64,000 nt of DNA from Sulfitobacter sp. DSM 110093 (GTDB taxonomy: Bacteria > Pseudomonadota > Alphaproteobacteria > Rhodobacterales > Rhodobacteraceae). The notes under the pieces were generated by a model. It made no database searches and had not been told where the DNA came from. It was given only the letters and a program-made list of their open reading frames with translations. Shown piece after piece: positions 35,461 to 44,443 of this stretch; the stretch's first letter is position 1; each line of letters opens with the position of its first letter. The stretch is from assembly GCF_022788715.1 (NCBI RefSeq), contig NZ_CP085167.1:927001-991000 (forward strand), given 5' to 3'. Position numbers and translations under genes: made by a program.

Positions 35461-35493
35461 AAAAGGCCGGCCCTTTTCAGAACCGACCCTTCC
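35461..35493 (-). terminator. Intrinsic terminator of the Bax-inhibitor-1 gene
   Basis: On the minus strand AAGGGTCGG pairs with CCGGCCTTT (two wobble pairs) around a 12-base loop, and T residues follow. It starts about 20 bases after the stop. A second inverted repeat, ATCCATTC/GAATGGAT at 35419-35449, lies between it and the VIT gene and may end that transcript. Confidence 0.65.
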
Positions 35494-35513
35494 GCATTCA
35501 TATTACGCGTAAG

Positions 35514-36290
35514 TTATTCACGGTTACCGAAAAGCGACAGCAACATCATGAACATGTTGATGAAGTTCAGGTAAAGGTTCAGCGCACCCATGATGGCGGC
35601 TTTGCCCAGCCACTCGGTGTCGCCATGGTGCGCATGGGCCAGATATTCCGTCTTGATGCGCTGGGTGTCATAGGCAGTAAGACCCGCGAAGATCAGCACG
35701 CCAAGGGCCGAAATCGCAAACATCAGCGCCGAAGAGGCGAGGAAGATGTTCACGATCGACGCCACGACAAGACCGATCACACCCATGATGAGGAAGCTGC
35801 CCCATGCTGAGATGTCTTTCTTGGTGGTGTAGCCCCATAGCGACAGACCCGCGAACGCGATCGAGGTGATCAAAAAGATCTGCGCGATAGAATAACCTGT
35901 GAAGACCAAGAAGATTGAGCTGATTGAAACGCCCATCACCGCAGCAAATGCGTAGAACACAACCTGCGCCGTGGCCGCCGACATCTTGTTGATCATGGCG
36001 CTAAAGCCAAAGACAAAGGCCAGCGGCGCAAACATCACAACCCATTTCAACGGGGAGGCGTAAAGCGCATAGCCCAATTGTGTCAGGTATTTATCTTGGC
36101 TGAGCTGCGCCGCAGCTGCGGACGGATCAGATGTGACAGATAGACCCGAGATGGCCCAAGCAGCGGCAAAGGTGATCAACATGCCAACCGACATGGTGCC
36201 ATACACCTTATTCATATGCGCGCGCAGCCCCGCGTCGATCGCAGAGGCGTGCGACCCGGCAGCAGAGCGAATTGAATTGACGTCAGCCAT
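35514..36290 (-). CDS. Bax inhibitor-1/YccA family membrane protein
   Basis: A 258-residue protein with about seven transmembrane helices and the BI-1 family segments MNKVYGTMSVGMLITF near residue 26, GYTTKKDISAWGSFLIMG and, near the C-terminus, GALNLYLNFINMFMMLL. Bacterial members (YccA, YbhL, BsYetJ) are pH-sensitive Ca2+ leak channels or FtsH modulators. The gene is monocistronic with a terminator. Confidence 0.92.
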   Translation of the reverse strand: MADVNSIRSAAGSHASAIDAGLRAHMNKVYGTMSVGMLITFAAAWAISGLSVTSDPSAAAAQLSQDKYLTQLGYALYASPLKWVVMFAPLAFVFGFSAMINKMSAATAQVVFYAFAAVMGVSISSIFLVFTGYSIAQIFLITSIAFAGLSLWGYTTKKDISAWGSFLIMGVIGLVVASIVNIFLASSALMFAISALGVLIFAGLTAYDTQRIKTEYLAHAHHGDTEWLGKAAIMGALNLYLNFINMFMMLLSLFGNRE

Positions 36291-36914
36291 TTAGTGACTC
36301 CCATTGGCAAAGTTGCGTGTCGCAAACAAGCCGACACGTTCTTGGGTTTGAATATCGGGCCTGATGGGCTGAATTTCAAGTGTCTTGCTGTCTGATTTCA
36401 GGGTGATAGCCGCAGGTTTCGACAGATGTGCATCGCATGGCCAACGGGGAAGGGGCGGATTGCTCTTTGTTGTCTATCAGGGCCCCGTAAACAGCCTCGA
36501 TAGGCGGAAAACCCCCGTCACCTGCCGCATATCTGCGCAAGAGGGAAAACAAGAAGTCCAATACCATAAATAGATTAAATTTAGGAACTGAAAGATACTC
36601 TGGGAACCGATTGATATCTTTTGCGTTCATCCACTGGTTGCTGGGCGGGAACTAGTACGCCTAAGGAAAATTGGGTCATTCGTCCCCGCCCGGCTAAGAG
36701 GAAACAAGAGCATTGCACCGCCTAGGGTTGCAGTTGATAGAGGCGGATATTTACCATTGTGTGAAATTTCTTTGCTGAATTCGACGCAACCATTATAATT
36801 AAGGGAAGGCCCCATGCGCAACCAATGCGGTACTGCGCTGGGTGACGGCGCAATTCGTTCATGTTCGGAAATGAGATTGGCACGGTAGCATGTGCCCTAT
36901 AAGGAATATGCTAG
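36291..36914. other. 624-bp AT-richer intergenic region without a convincing gene
   Basis: This gap separates the divergent Bax-inhibitor and XRE genes. It is visibly richer in A and T than its surroundings. Open frames of 60-85 codons exist on the minus strand (36376-36630, 36627-36821), but their codon use is unlike the neighbours and they match nothing I know. A 24-codon frame at 36814-36888 with AAGGGAAGG upstream is the only one with a fair ribosome site. Expect promoters for both flanking genes. Confidence 0.5.
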
Positions 36915-37283
36915 ATGGTACATGTAGTTGATGTTCACGTCGGAAAACGCATCCGGCAACGACGCTGGCTAACAGGGATGACCCAGCAACGGCTGGCAGA
37001 ACTCGTTGGCATTAAATTTCAGCAGATACAAAAATATGAGACTGGCGCGAACCGCGTGAGCGCTTCACGGCTGTGGGATATCGCAGATGCCCTCGACGTG
37101 CCGGTGCCTTTCTTCTTCGAAGGGCTGAAGGAAGATGAAGCCGATGCACCGATAGACGGTCTGCCTGCTGATCTGATGGCTGACAAAGAAGCGATGGAGT
37201 TGGTCCGCTCGTATTATGCCATTCCAGAGAACCAGCGGCGCAGGCTGTTTGAATTGGCCCGTGTGTTAAGCGACGTGGCCTGA
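36915..37283 (+). CDS. XRE-family transcriptional regulator (PraR-like)
   Basis: A 122-residue protein. Residues about 8-62 form an HTH_3 domain, with VGKRIRQRRWLTGMTQQRLA then VGIKFQQIQKYETGANRVSA as the recognition helix region. The FQQIQKYExGxNRVSASRL pattern matches PraR of rhizobia and related small alphaproteobacterial regulators. AAGGA precedes the ATG. Its C-terminal part (about 90-122) is helical and may dimerise. PraR controls phage-like or biofilm genes in rhizobia; the targets here are unknown. Confidence 0.85.
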   Translation: MVHVVDVHVGKRIRQRRWLTGMTQQRLAELVGIKFQQIQKYETGANRVSASRLWDIADALDVPVPFFFEGLKEDEADAPIDGLPADLMADKEAMELVRSYYAIPENQRRRLFELARVLSDVA

Positions 37284-37337
37284 CGGCAACCGAGATCGTT
37301 GCTACGGCACTTTGACCCTAACGGGGTTTTGGTCAAA

Positions 37338-37372
37338 CTGGCAGGCTTGCGCAAACAAGCGCAAGCTGTCAG
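37338..37372 (+). promoter_or_regulatory. Hairpin in the leader of the HisN-type gene
   Basis: GCTTGCGC and GCGCAAGC pair (8 bp) around AAACAA, and the stem extends by CTGGCA/TGTCAG with one bulged G. Its 3' arm ends 9 bases before the ATG at 37382 and includes the AGG that would be the ribosome site. It could end the XRE transcript or mask translation. Confidence 0.4.
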
Positions 37373-37381
37373 GTCTTCGTC

Positions 37382-38182
37382 ATGATGAACGCCCCTGATT
37401 TTGATCCCGATATTCGCCGCGTCGCCCATCTGATGGCTGATGCTGCGCGTCAGGTGATCTTGCCCTATTTCCGCAGCCTTGATTTGCAGGCTGACAACAA
37501 GCTCGGTACGGGTTTTGACCCTGTGACCGAAGCAGACCACGCCGCCGAACGAGCAATGCGCGATATCTTGGCGGCGGAACGGCCCGCCGATGGCATTTTG
37601 GGCGAGGAATATGGCGCGCAGCCCGGCACGTCGGGGCTGACTTGGGTACTCGACCCGATTGACGGCACGCGCGGGTTTCTCAGCGGCACACCAACATGGG
37701 GCGTGCTGATCGCGGTCAGCGATGCGTCGGGGCCATTCTACGGCATCATTGACCAGCCCTATATCGGCGAGCGGTTCGAGGGCGCACCGGATGGCGCGCT
37801 GATGACCGGGCCGCATGGAAGCCGCCCCTTGCAAACCCGCGCGGCGCGGGACCTGCGGCAGGCCATCGTTTTCACCACATTCCCAGAGGTCGGCAGCACC
37901 GAGGAGGCCAGCGCCTTTCGGGCCGTCGCGTCGCAGACGCTGCTGACCCGCTATGGTATGGACTGCTACGCCTATGCGCTGGTCGCGGCGGGGCAGGTCG
38001 ATCTGGTGATTGAGGCAGGATTGAACGCCTATGACATTCAAGCGCCCATCGCAGTGATCCAAGCGGCCGGGGGCATCGTCACCGATTGGCAGGGAAATCC
38101 GGTGCATGAAGGGGGCAGGGCGCTGGCGGCGGCCAACCGCGAAATCCACGCGCAGGCGCTTGCGATCCTTTCCGCCTATTGA
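37382..38182 (+). CDS. hisN: Inositol monophosphatase family protein, likely histidinol-phosphatase
   Basis: A 266-residue Mg2+-dependent phosphatase. The IMPase motifs are GFDPVTEADHAAE and ILGEEYG (metal-binding Glu), WVLDPIDGTRGFLSG (the DPIDGT signature) and, later, the NAYDIQAPIAVIQAAGG motif. The pattern GTRGF after the DPIDGT signature is typical of the HisN type, which dephosphorylates histidinol phosphate in Actinobacteria and many alphaproteobacteria lacking HisB or a PHP phosphatase. An inositol monophosphatase is the alternative. There are no other his genes nearby. Confidence 0.82.
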   Translation: MMNAPDFDPDIRRVAHLMADAARQVILPYFRSLDLQADNKLGTGFDPVTEADHAAERAMRDILAAERPADGILGEEYGAQPGTSGLTWVLDPIDGTRGFLSGTPTWGVLIAVSDASGPFYGIIDQPYIGERFEGAPDGALMTGPHGSRPLQTRAARDLRQAIVFTTFPEVGSTEEASAFRAVASQTLLTRYGMDCYAYALVAAGQVDLVIEAGLNAYDIQAPIAVIQAAGGIVTDWQGNPVHEGGRALAAANREIHAQALAILSAY

Positions 38183-38314
38183 TCCAATTGTCAGAACCCG
38201 CGGATTGACCGGCCCCAGCGGGATGCGATAATGCCGTATAGGCTGGTTCTCTCGCCCGTTTTCCACCGGCCACACACACTTTGCATGAGACGGGCATAGC
38301 GAAAAGTGTGACCT

Positions 38315-39649
38315 ATGGCAGAGACCCTCATCCGCGGCGCGGATTACCTCATCACGATGGACGACACCCGGCGCGAGCTTGCCGGCGCGGACCTGTTGCT
38401 GCGCGACGGGGTGATTGCCGAGATCGGGCAGGGCCTTCGGACGGACGGTGAGATTGTCGAGGCGAAGGGTTGCGTCGTCACGCCGGGTCTCGTGAACACG
38501 CATCACCATCTCTACCAAAGCATGACCCGCGCCGTGCCGGGGGCACAGGATGCGCTGCTCTTTGGCTGGTTGCAGCGGCTCTATCCCATTTGGGCGCGTA
38601 TGGGGCCAGAGCATATGTTCGTCTCGGCCCAGATCGGTTTGGCTGAACTTGCGCTGTCGGGCTGTAGCCTGAGTTCGGATCACCTTTACCTCTACCCAAA
38701 CGGCGTAAGGCTGGAGGACACGATCCATGCCGCCGCCGAACTTGGGCTGCGCTTCCACCCCACCCGCGGCTCGATGAGCATCGGGGAAAGCGATGGTGGC
38801 CTGCCGCCTGATGCGCTGGTGGAGCGGGAAACGGCGATTTTGGACGATTGCATTCGCGTGGTCGACGCCTTTCACGATCCCGCCGAAGGGTCGATGTGCC
38901 GCGTTGGGCTGGCCCCTTGCTCTCCTTTCTCGGTCAGCCGCGAGTTGATGCGCGACACGGCTCTGCTGGCGCGGGACAAGGGCGTGATGCTGCACACCCA
39001 TCTTGCTGAGAATGCCGAGGATGTGGCCTATTCGCTGGAGAAATTCGGCTGCCGCCCCGGAGAATATGCCGAAAGTCTTGGTTGGCTGGGCGATGACGTT
39101 TGGCATGCCCATTGCGTGCAGTTGGACGGGGCGGAGATTGATCTTTTCGCGCGCACAGGCACCGGGGTGGCGCATTGCCCCTGTTCCAATTGCCGCCTTG
39201 GGTCGGGCATCGCGCCGGTGCGGGCGATGCTGGATGCAGGCGTGCCGCTGGGGCTGGGGGTCGATGGATCGGCCAGCAACGACAGCGGCAATCTGGCAGC
39301 CGAGGCGCGGCAGGCGATGCTGTTGCAGCGCGTGGCACGCGGCGCTGATGCGATGAGTCCCCGCGCCGCCTTGGAAATGGCCACACGCGGCGGGGCGGAT
39401 GTGTTGGGGCGCCCTGATTGCGGGCGGCTGATGCCCGGCAAACGGGCCGATGTGGCGATCTGGGACGTTTCCGGCGTGCATAGCGCAGGCAGTTGGGATC
39501 CTGCTGCGCTGCTTCTTGCCGGTCCGACGGCGGTGCGCGACCTTTTCGTTGAAGGCCGTCAGGTGGTGCGCGATGGTCACATCACCACGATTGACTTGGC
39601 CGCACAGGTGGCGCGGCAAAACGAATTGGCGAAAGGCTTGGCTGAATGA
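38315..39649 (+). CDS. 8-oxoguanine deaminase
   Basis: A 444-residue amidohydrolase that converts 8-oxoguanine to urate. Metal ligands lie in GLVNTHHHLYQSM (two His) and HTHLAENAED. RGSMSIGESDGGLPPD, APCSPFSV and GLGVDGSASND match the characterised Pseudomonas enzyme as I recall it. The family also includes atrazine and melamine deaminases, but the substrate-loop segments fit 8-oxoguanine best. A CAP-domain gene overlaps its stop, and guanine deaminase lies just beyond. Confidence 0.85.
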   Translation: MAETLIRGADYLITMDDTRRELAGADLLLRDGVIAEIGQGLRTDGEIVEAKGCVVTPGLVNTHHHLYQSMTRAVPGAQDALLFGWLQRLYPIWARMGPEHMFVSAQIGLAELALSGCSLSSDHLYLYPNGVRLEDTIHAAAELGLRFHPTRGSMSIGESDGGLPPDALVERETAILDDCIRVVDAFHDPAEGSMCRVGLAPCSPFSVSRELMRDTALLARDKGVMLHTHLAENAEDVAYSLEKFGCRPGEYAESLGWLGDDVWHAHCVQLDGAEIDLFARTGTGVAHCPCSNCRLGSGIAPVRAMLDAGVPLGLGVDGSASNDSGNLAAEARQAMLLQRVARGADAMSPRAALEMATRGGADVLGRPDCGRLMPGKRADVAIWDVSGVHSAGSWDPAALLLAGPTAVRDLFVEGRQVVRDGHITTIDLAAQVARQNELAKGLAE

Positions 39650-40065
39650 GGCCATTTTTTCTATCGATCCTGATGCTGGCCGGTATGCCAGCATTGGCCG
39701 ACCCCATGGGGTTGGAGCGCGTAAATGCGCTGCGGGATGTGCAGGGGCTCAAACCTCTCGTCTATGATGGCCGTTTGGCGCAGGCGGCGCAAACCCATGC
39801 CACCGATATGGCAGAGCATGACTATTTCAGCCACAAAGGCCGCGATGGCACGGATGTGGGCCGTCGTGCCGCGATGGCGGGGTATCAATGGTGTTTTGTG
39901 GCCGAGAATATTGCCAAGGGGCAGCACTCCTTGGATGAGGTCATGACCGGCTGGACCAACTCGCCGGGGCATTACCGCAATATGGTCGACAGCCGCGCCG
40001 AAGAGATGGGGCTGGTGCAGGCCGATAGTGAGGTTTGGGTCATGGTGCTGGGCGCGCCCTGCTAA
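39646..40065 (+). CDS. CAP-domain (SCP/PR1) exported protein
   Basis: A 139-residue protein with a signal peptide (cleavage near residue 19, PALAD) and a complete bacterial CAP domain. LNALRDVQGLKPLVYDGRL-type start, then QAAQTHATDMAEHDYFSHKG (the two His positions), AENIAKGQHSLDEVM and WTNSPGHYRNMVD are seen. The ATG overlaps the 8-oxoguanine deaminase stop by 4 bp. CAP proteins are often secreted with unknown targets; why one is coupled to a purine deaminase is unclear. Confidence 0.88.
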   Translation: MRPFFLSILMLAGMPALADPMGLERVNALRDVQGLKPLVYDGRLAQAAQTHATDMAEHDYFSHKGRDGTDVGRRAAMAGYQWCFVAENIAKGQHSLDEVMTGWTNSPGHYRNMVDSRAEEMGLVQADSEVWVMVLGAPC

Positions 40066-40089
40066 CTTGAACCAATCGCGGGTGGTGCG

Positions 40090-41391
40090 TTACGCTGTGC
40101 CACCCCGACGCGCACCCGCAACCCAAACATCTGCAATCGCACGGTCATCGCCCATCATGATGGTGGCGAAAAGGCTTTCCCAGATATCCTTGGCTGCCGC
40201 GTGACGCTGCGCGATGGCGGAGGTGGAGTCGAGCGATAGCACGGTAATATCCGCCTCCATCCCTTCGGCCAGACTGCCGACGTGATCCTGCAAATGAAGG
40301 CTGCGGGCCGAGCCTGCGGTGGCGAGCCAGATCAGCTGCGCCGCATGCAGCGGCGTGCCGCGCAGTTGGCCGACCTCATAGGCTGCCGCCATGGTCCGCA
40401 GCATCGAGAATGAAGAGCCGCCCCCGGTATCCGTTGCCAGCGCCAGCGGAATGTCCCGCGCCGCAAGGCCGGTCATGTCAAACAGCCCCGAACCGATAAA
40501 CGTATTGGAGGTGGGGCAATGCACCAGCGCCCCGCCTGTCTCTGCCAGCCGGTCAATCTCACGCGGCTCTAGGTGGATCGCATGGCCGTAAAGGCCGCGC
40601 TCGCCCAACAGCCCGTGGGCCTCATAGGTATCAAGGTAATCGCGCGCCTCTGGGAACAGGCCGCGCACCCATTCGATCTCATCCGTTTGTTCGCTGAGGT
40701 GGGTCTGCATCAGACAGGTCGGATGCTCTGCCCAAAGCGCACCGAGGGCCGAGAGTTGCTCGGGCGTCGAGGTCGGAGAGAAACGCGGCGTGATCGCATA
40801 GCTCGCGCGGCCTTTGCCGTGCCACCGCTCGATCAGCGCTTTGCTGTCGTCATAGGCCGATTGCACCGTATCGCGCAGCCCCTCGGGGGCGTTGCGGTCC
40901 ATGCAGGTCTTGCCCGCCACGATCCGCTGACCGCGATCTTCTGCCGCCTGAAACAGCGCGTCGGCGCTGTGGGGGTGGATCGTGCAATAAGACGCGACCG
41001 TGGTGGTGCCATGGGCCAGCGTCAGGTCCAGATAACGCGCGGCGATGTCACCCGCATAGGCGGGATCCGAGAGGCGCATCTCTTCGGGGAAGGTGTAGGT
41101 ATTCAGCCAGTCGATCAGCCGCTTGCCCCATGACGCGATGATCGCGGTTTGCGGATAATGCACATGGGCGTCGACAAACCCCGGACAAATCAGCGCCTCG
41201 CCATAGCGCGTCACCTCGGCTTGCGGATGGTCGGCACGCAGGCGTTCGCCATTGCCCAAGGCGGCAATGCGACCGTCTTCGATCAAGACACCGCCTTCGG
41301 TGTCGATCTTCACGGTATCTTCCCACGCGCTTTGCATCGGGTTGCCGGAATAGGTGAGCGTCGCGCCCAAAAGGAGTCGTTGATTTGTCAT
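40090..41391 (-). CDS. guaD: Guanine deaminase
   Basis: A 433-residue amidohydrolase converting guanine to xanthine and ammonia. Metal ligands are in GFVDAHVHYPQTA (HxH, with the PQT of guanine deaminases), QTHLSEQTDE, GHAIHLEPREI and ATDTGGGSSFSML (Asp). The length fits GuaD. It converges with the CAP gene (24 bp between stops), so two guanine-type deaminases, one for oxidised and one for normal base, lie side by side on opposite strands. Confidence 0.95.
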   Translation of the reverse strand: MTNQRLLLGATLTYSGNPMQSAWEDTVKIDTEGGVLIEDGRIAALGNGERLRADHPQAEVTRYGEALICPGFVDAHVHYPQTAIIASWGKRLIDWLNTYTFPEEMRLSDPAYAGDIAARYLDLTLAHGTTTVASYCTIHPHSADALFQAAEDRGQRIVAGKTCMDRNAPEGLRDTVQSAYDDSKALIERWHGKGRASYAITPRFSPTSTPEQLSALGALWAEHPTCLMQTHLSEQTDEIEWVRGLFPEARDYLDTYEAHGLLGERGLYGHAIHLEPREIDRLAETGGALVHCPTSNTFIGSGLFDMTGLAARDIPLALATDTGGGSSFSMLRTMAAAYEVGQLRGTPLHAAQLIWLATAGSARSLHLQDHVGSLAEGMEADITVLSLDSTSAIAQRHAAAKDIWESLFATIMMGDDRAIADVWVAGARRGGTA

Positions 41392-41512
41392 GCCAGTGGT
41401 TTAGGTGAGGGCGAGACAGGGAACAATACCGAAGCGTCGCGGGCGGCATTGTGCCCGTGCGGGCGCTTGCATATTGTCGGCCCAAAGCGCAGCACAGGCA
41501 CGGAGAACGCGG

Positions 41513-42916
41513 ATGTCAGAGCAGATCGAAGAGCTGGATCCGGCGGTACCTTCTGAGGAGAATGCCGAAGCCTATATGCTGGACCGCAAGGCCGTGGCCG
41601 CGATCCTTGAAACCGTAGAGGCCAACGATCAAGCCCATCTGACCAAGTTGATGGAACCGCTGCACGCGGCGGACATCGCTGACCTTTTGGAACAGATCGA
41701 CGAAGATGACCGCGCAGCACTGATCCGGCTTTACGGGCAGGAATTCGACGGTGAGATTCTGTCGGAACTCGACGAGTCGATCCGCGAAGAAGTCATCTCC
41801 ATCCTGACGCCGCAGGTCCTGACCCAAGCGGTGCGTGAACTGGACAGCGATGATGTTGTCGACCTGATCGAAGATCTGGAGGACGCGCAGCAGGAAACCA
41901 TCCTCGACGCGCTGGAGGAAACCGACCGGGTCGCCGTTGAACAGGCGCTGAACTGGCCAGAATACTCCGCCGGTCGTCTGATGCAGCGCGAGGTTGTGAT
42001 GGCGCCCGAGCATTGGACGGTGGGCCAAACCATCGACCATCTGCGCGCCACCAAGGAAGAAGACCTGCCAGACCAATTCTATCACATTGTCATGGTCGAC
42101 CCGCGTCTGCACCCGGTGGGCAATGTGACACTGGGCAAGCTGATGCGCTCGCGCCGCGAGACGCGGCTGGCGGATATCTTAGAGGAAACGTTCCAAATCA
42201 TCCCCGCCATGCGCGATGAGGGCGATGTGGCCTATGCGTTTAACCAGTACCACCTGATCTCGGCCCCGGTGGTTGATGAAGAGGGGCGGTTGATCGGCGT
42301 CATCACCATTGATGATGCCATGGCGGTGCTGGATGAAGAACACGAAGAAGACATCCTGCGTCTGGCGGGTGTGGGCGAGGGTTCACTTTCCGACCGGGTG
42401 GCGGAAACGACCAAACAACGTCTGCCATGGCTCGCGGTGAACCTTGTGACGGCGATTGCCGCATCGATGGTCATCTCGCAGTTCGAAGCCGCCATCGCGC
42501 AGATCGTGGCGCTGGCGGTGCTGATGCCGATCGTGGCGTCGATGGGCGGCAATGCGGGCACGCAGAGCCTGACCGTCGCGGTGCGTGCGATTGCGACGAA
42601 AGACCTTACCGGCTCCAACGTCTGGCGGGTGATCCGGCGGGAGGTTCTGGTGGGGCTGGTGAACGGGCTGATCTTTGCGGTGATCATGGGCATCGTCGGG
42701 GTGATTTGGTTCGGCTCTCCGGCGCTTGGCTATGTGATTGCGACCGCGATGGTGATTAACCTTGTGGTGGCAGGACTTGCGGGCACCGGTATCCCGATTT
42801 TGCTGGAGCGGTTTGGGGTCGACCCGGCGCTCGCCTCGGGGGCCTTTGTGACCACGGTGACGGATGTTGTCGGCTTCTTTGCCTTCCTCGGTCTCGCGGC
42901 GCTGGTGCTGTTGTGA
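41513..42916 (+). CDS. mgtE: Magnesium transporter MgtE
   Basis: A 467-residue Mg2+ channel. An acidic N-domain (about residues 20-140) with repeated ADIADLLEQIDEDDRAALIRL-type helices senses Mg2+, a CBS pair occupies about 145-265, and five transmembrane helices fill about 290-467 with MPIVASMGGNAGTQSLTVAVR as the pore motif. I chose the ATG at 41513; an upstream in-frame start at 41405 would add unmatched Arg-rich sequence. The 5-FCL gene overlaps its stop. Confidence 0.95.
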   Translation: MSEQIEELDPAVPSEENAEAYMLDRKAVAAILETVEANDQAHLTKLMEPLHAADIADLLEQIDEDDRAALIRLYGQEFDGEILSELDESIREEVISILTPQVLTQAVRELDSDDVVDLIEDLEDAQQETILDALEETDRVAVEQALNWPEYSAGRLMQREVVMAPEHWTVGQTIDHLRATKEEDLPDQFYHIVMVDPRLHPVGNVTLGKLMRSRRETRLADILEETFQIIPAMRDEGDVAYAFNQYHLISAPVVDEEGRLIGVITIDDAMAVLDEEHEEDILRLAGVGEGSLSDRVAETTKQRLPWLAVNLVTAIAASMVISQFEAAIAQIVALAVLMPIVASMGGNAGTQSLTVAVRAIATKDLTGSNVWRVIRREVLVGLVNGLIFAVIMGIVGVIWFGSPALGYVIATAMVINLVVAGLAGTGIPILLERFGVDPALASGAFVTTVTDVVGFFAFLGLAALVLL

Positions 42917-43479
42917 GTGATTGCGCCACCCAGAAGGCCGAAGCGCGCAAGGCGGCATTTGCCCGCCGCAAGCCGTTGTTTGAACAGGCGAATGCCGCGC
43001 AGGCGGGGTATCTTTCCGAAGTGCTGGCAGGGTATCGCGGCGTGCCGCTTTCGGGCTTTATGCCGATCCGCACCGAAATCGACCCGCGCCCGGCCATGGC
43101 CGAAGCCTGCGCCCATGGGCCAGTCGGCGTGCCGGTGATCATGTGGCCCGACCACCCGCTGTCGTTCTCGCGCTGGACGCCGGAGACGCCGATGGTCGCG
43201 GGCACTTTCGGCGCAATGATCCCCGAACATAACGATTTCTTTGAGCCGGAGATCGTGATCGTGCCGCTGCTGGCCTTTAACCGCGCGGGGGCGCGGCTGG
43301 GCTATGGCGGCGGGTTTTATGATCGGACATTGGCGATGCTGCGCGCGCGCAGGGCCACTATGGCAATCGGTTTCGCCTTTGCCGGGCAGGAGTGCGATGA
43401 CATTCCGCTCGAGGAAACCGATGAGACGCTGGACCTGATCGTGACAGAGGCCGGTGTGATCGAAGTGACGCAACACTAA
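42913..43479 (+). CDS. 5-formyltetrahydrofolate cyclo-ligase
   Basis: A 188-residue enzyme that turns 5-formyl-THF into 5,10-methenyl-THF with ATP. The substrate and ATP-binding motifs are PIRTEIDPRP and FNRAGARLGYGGGFYDRTLA (the GYGGGYYDR family signature). It uses a GTG start at 42913 that overlaps the mgtE stop (GTGA). Three co-directional genes (mgtE, this, ymdB-like) follow closely. Confidence 0.93.
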   Translation: MSDCATQKAEARKAAFARRKPLFEQANAAQAGYLSEVLAGYRGVPLSGFMPIRTEIDPRPAMAEACAHGPVGVPVIMWPDHPLSFSRWTPETPMVAGTFGAMIPEHNDFFEPEIVIVPLLAFNRAGARLGYGGGFYDRTLAMLRARRATMAIGFAFAGQECDDIPLEETDETLDLIVTEAGVIEVTQH

Positions 43480-43536
43480 CCCGCCCACGCGGAATAAGGG
43501 TTGCCGCCAAGCCACGCGCGTCCTAGTCCATAGTTT

Positions 43537-44349
43537 ATGAAGATTTTGTTTCTTGGCGATGTGATGGGCCGGGCCGGACGGCGGGCAATCACCGAAAATC
43601 TGGCGCGGCTGCGGCGCGACTGGAAGCTCGATTTTATTGTGGTGAATGGCGAGAATGCGACCGGGGGCATGGGCCTGTCGGGCGCGCATGCCAAGACGTT
43701 GCTGGATGCCGGGGCTGACTGTCTGACCCTTGGCGATCACGCGTTTGACCAAAAAGACATGCTCAGCTTTATCGAGCAAGAGCCGCGAATTATCCGGCCT
43801 CTGAACTTTTCCAAAAGCGCGCCGGGCAAGGGGGCAAAGCTGTTCACGGCGCAGAACGGCAAGAAGGTTCTGGTCACTCAAGCGCTTGGCCAAGTCTTTA
43901 TGAAACGCCCCTTTGATGACCCCTTCTCAGCGCTGGAGCCGGTGTTGAAAACTCATCCTTTGGGTGGAATGGCCCAAGCGATCATCGTCGATATGCACTG
44001 CGAAGCCACGAGCGAAAAAATGGCCATGGGCCATTGGTGCGACGGGCGTGCGAGCCTTGTTGTCGGCACTCACACCCATGTGCCGACCGCCGATGCGATG
44101 ATCCTGCCGGGCGGGACGGCCTACCTGAGCGATGCGGGCATGTGTGGCGATTATCATTCGGTGATTGGCATGGACAAGGCCGAGCCGCTGCGCCGTTTCA
44201 TCACCGGCATGCCGCGCGAACGCTTTACCCCCGCAAATGGCGAAGCAACACTATCTGGCGTCTATATCGAGACCGATGACCGCACAGGCCGCGCCACGCG
44301 CATTGTGCCGGTGCGCGATGGTGGCGCATTACAGGCCAGTGCCCCCTGA
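43537..44349 (+). CDS. TIGR00282/YmdB family metallophosphoesterase
   Basis: A 270-residue calcineurin-like phosphoesterase. Metal-binding residues are in FLGDVMGRAGRR (Asp), FIVVNGENATGG (Asn/Glu), LGDHAFDQKD (Asp/His), MHCEATSEK and GTHTHVPTAD (His). Bacillus YmdB hydrolyses cyclic nucleotides and affects biofilm versus motility; the substrate here is unproven. No signal peptide, so it is cytoplasmic. Confidence 0.92.
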   Translation: MKILFLGDVMGRAGRRAITENLARLRRDWKLDFIVVNGENATGGMGLSGAHAKTLLDAGADCLTLGDHAFDQKDMLSFIEQEPRIIRPLNFSKSAPGKGAKLFTAQNGKKVLVTQALGQVFMKRPFDDPFSALEPVLKTHPLGGMAQAIIVDMHCEATSEKMAMGHWCDGRASLVVGTHTHVPTADAMILPGGTAYLSDAGMCGDYHSVIGMDKAEPLRRFITGMPRERFTPANGEATLSGVYIETDDRTGRATRIVPVRDGGALQASAP

Positions 44350-44443
44350 GATCTGACAGCATGCGCCTTTGCGTCAGGCTTGCGCAGGGCGCCGCAATCG
44401 GCGTAACTGGACAACGGCCTTTTGCCCGAATGACAGGTTCTTG

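Noticed and set aside
36376..36821. Two minus-strand frames of 84 and 64 codons in the AT-richer gap
   Set aside because: No ribosome site of note, no family, and codon use unlike neighbours. Recorded as part of the gap instead.
37214..39694. An 826-codon open frame on the minus strand
   Set aside because: It lies antisense to the HisN-type and 8-oxoguanine deaminase genes, whose family motifs are clear. High GC and codon bias make long antisense frames common; the translation matches no family and is rich in His/Arg.
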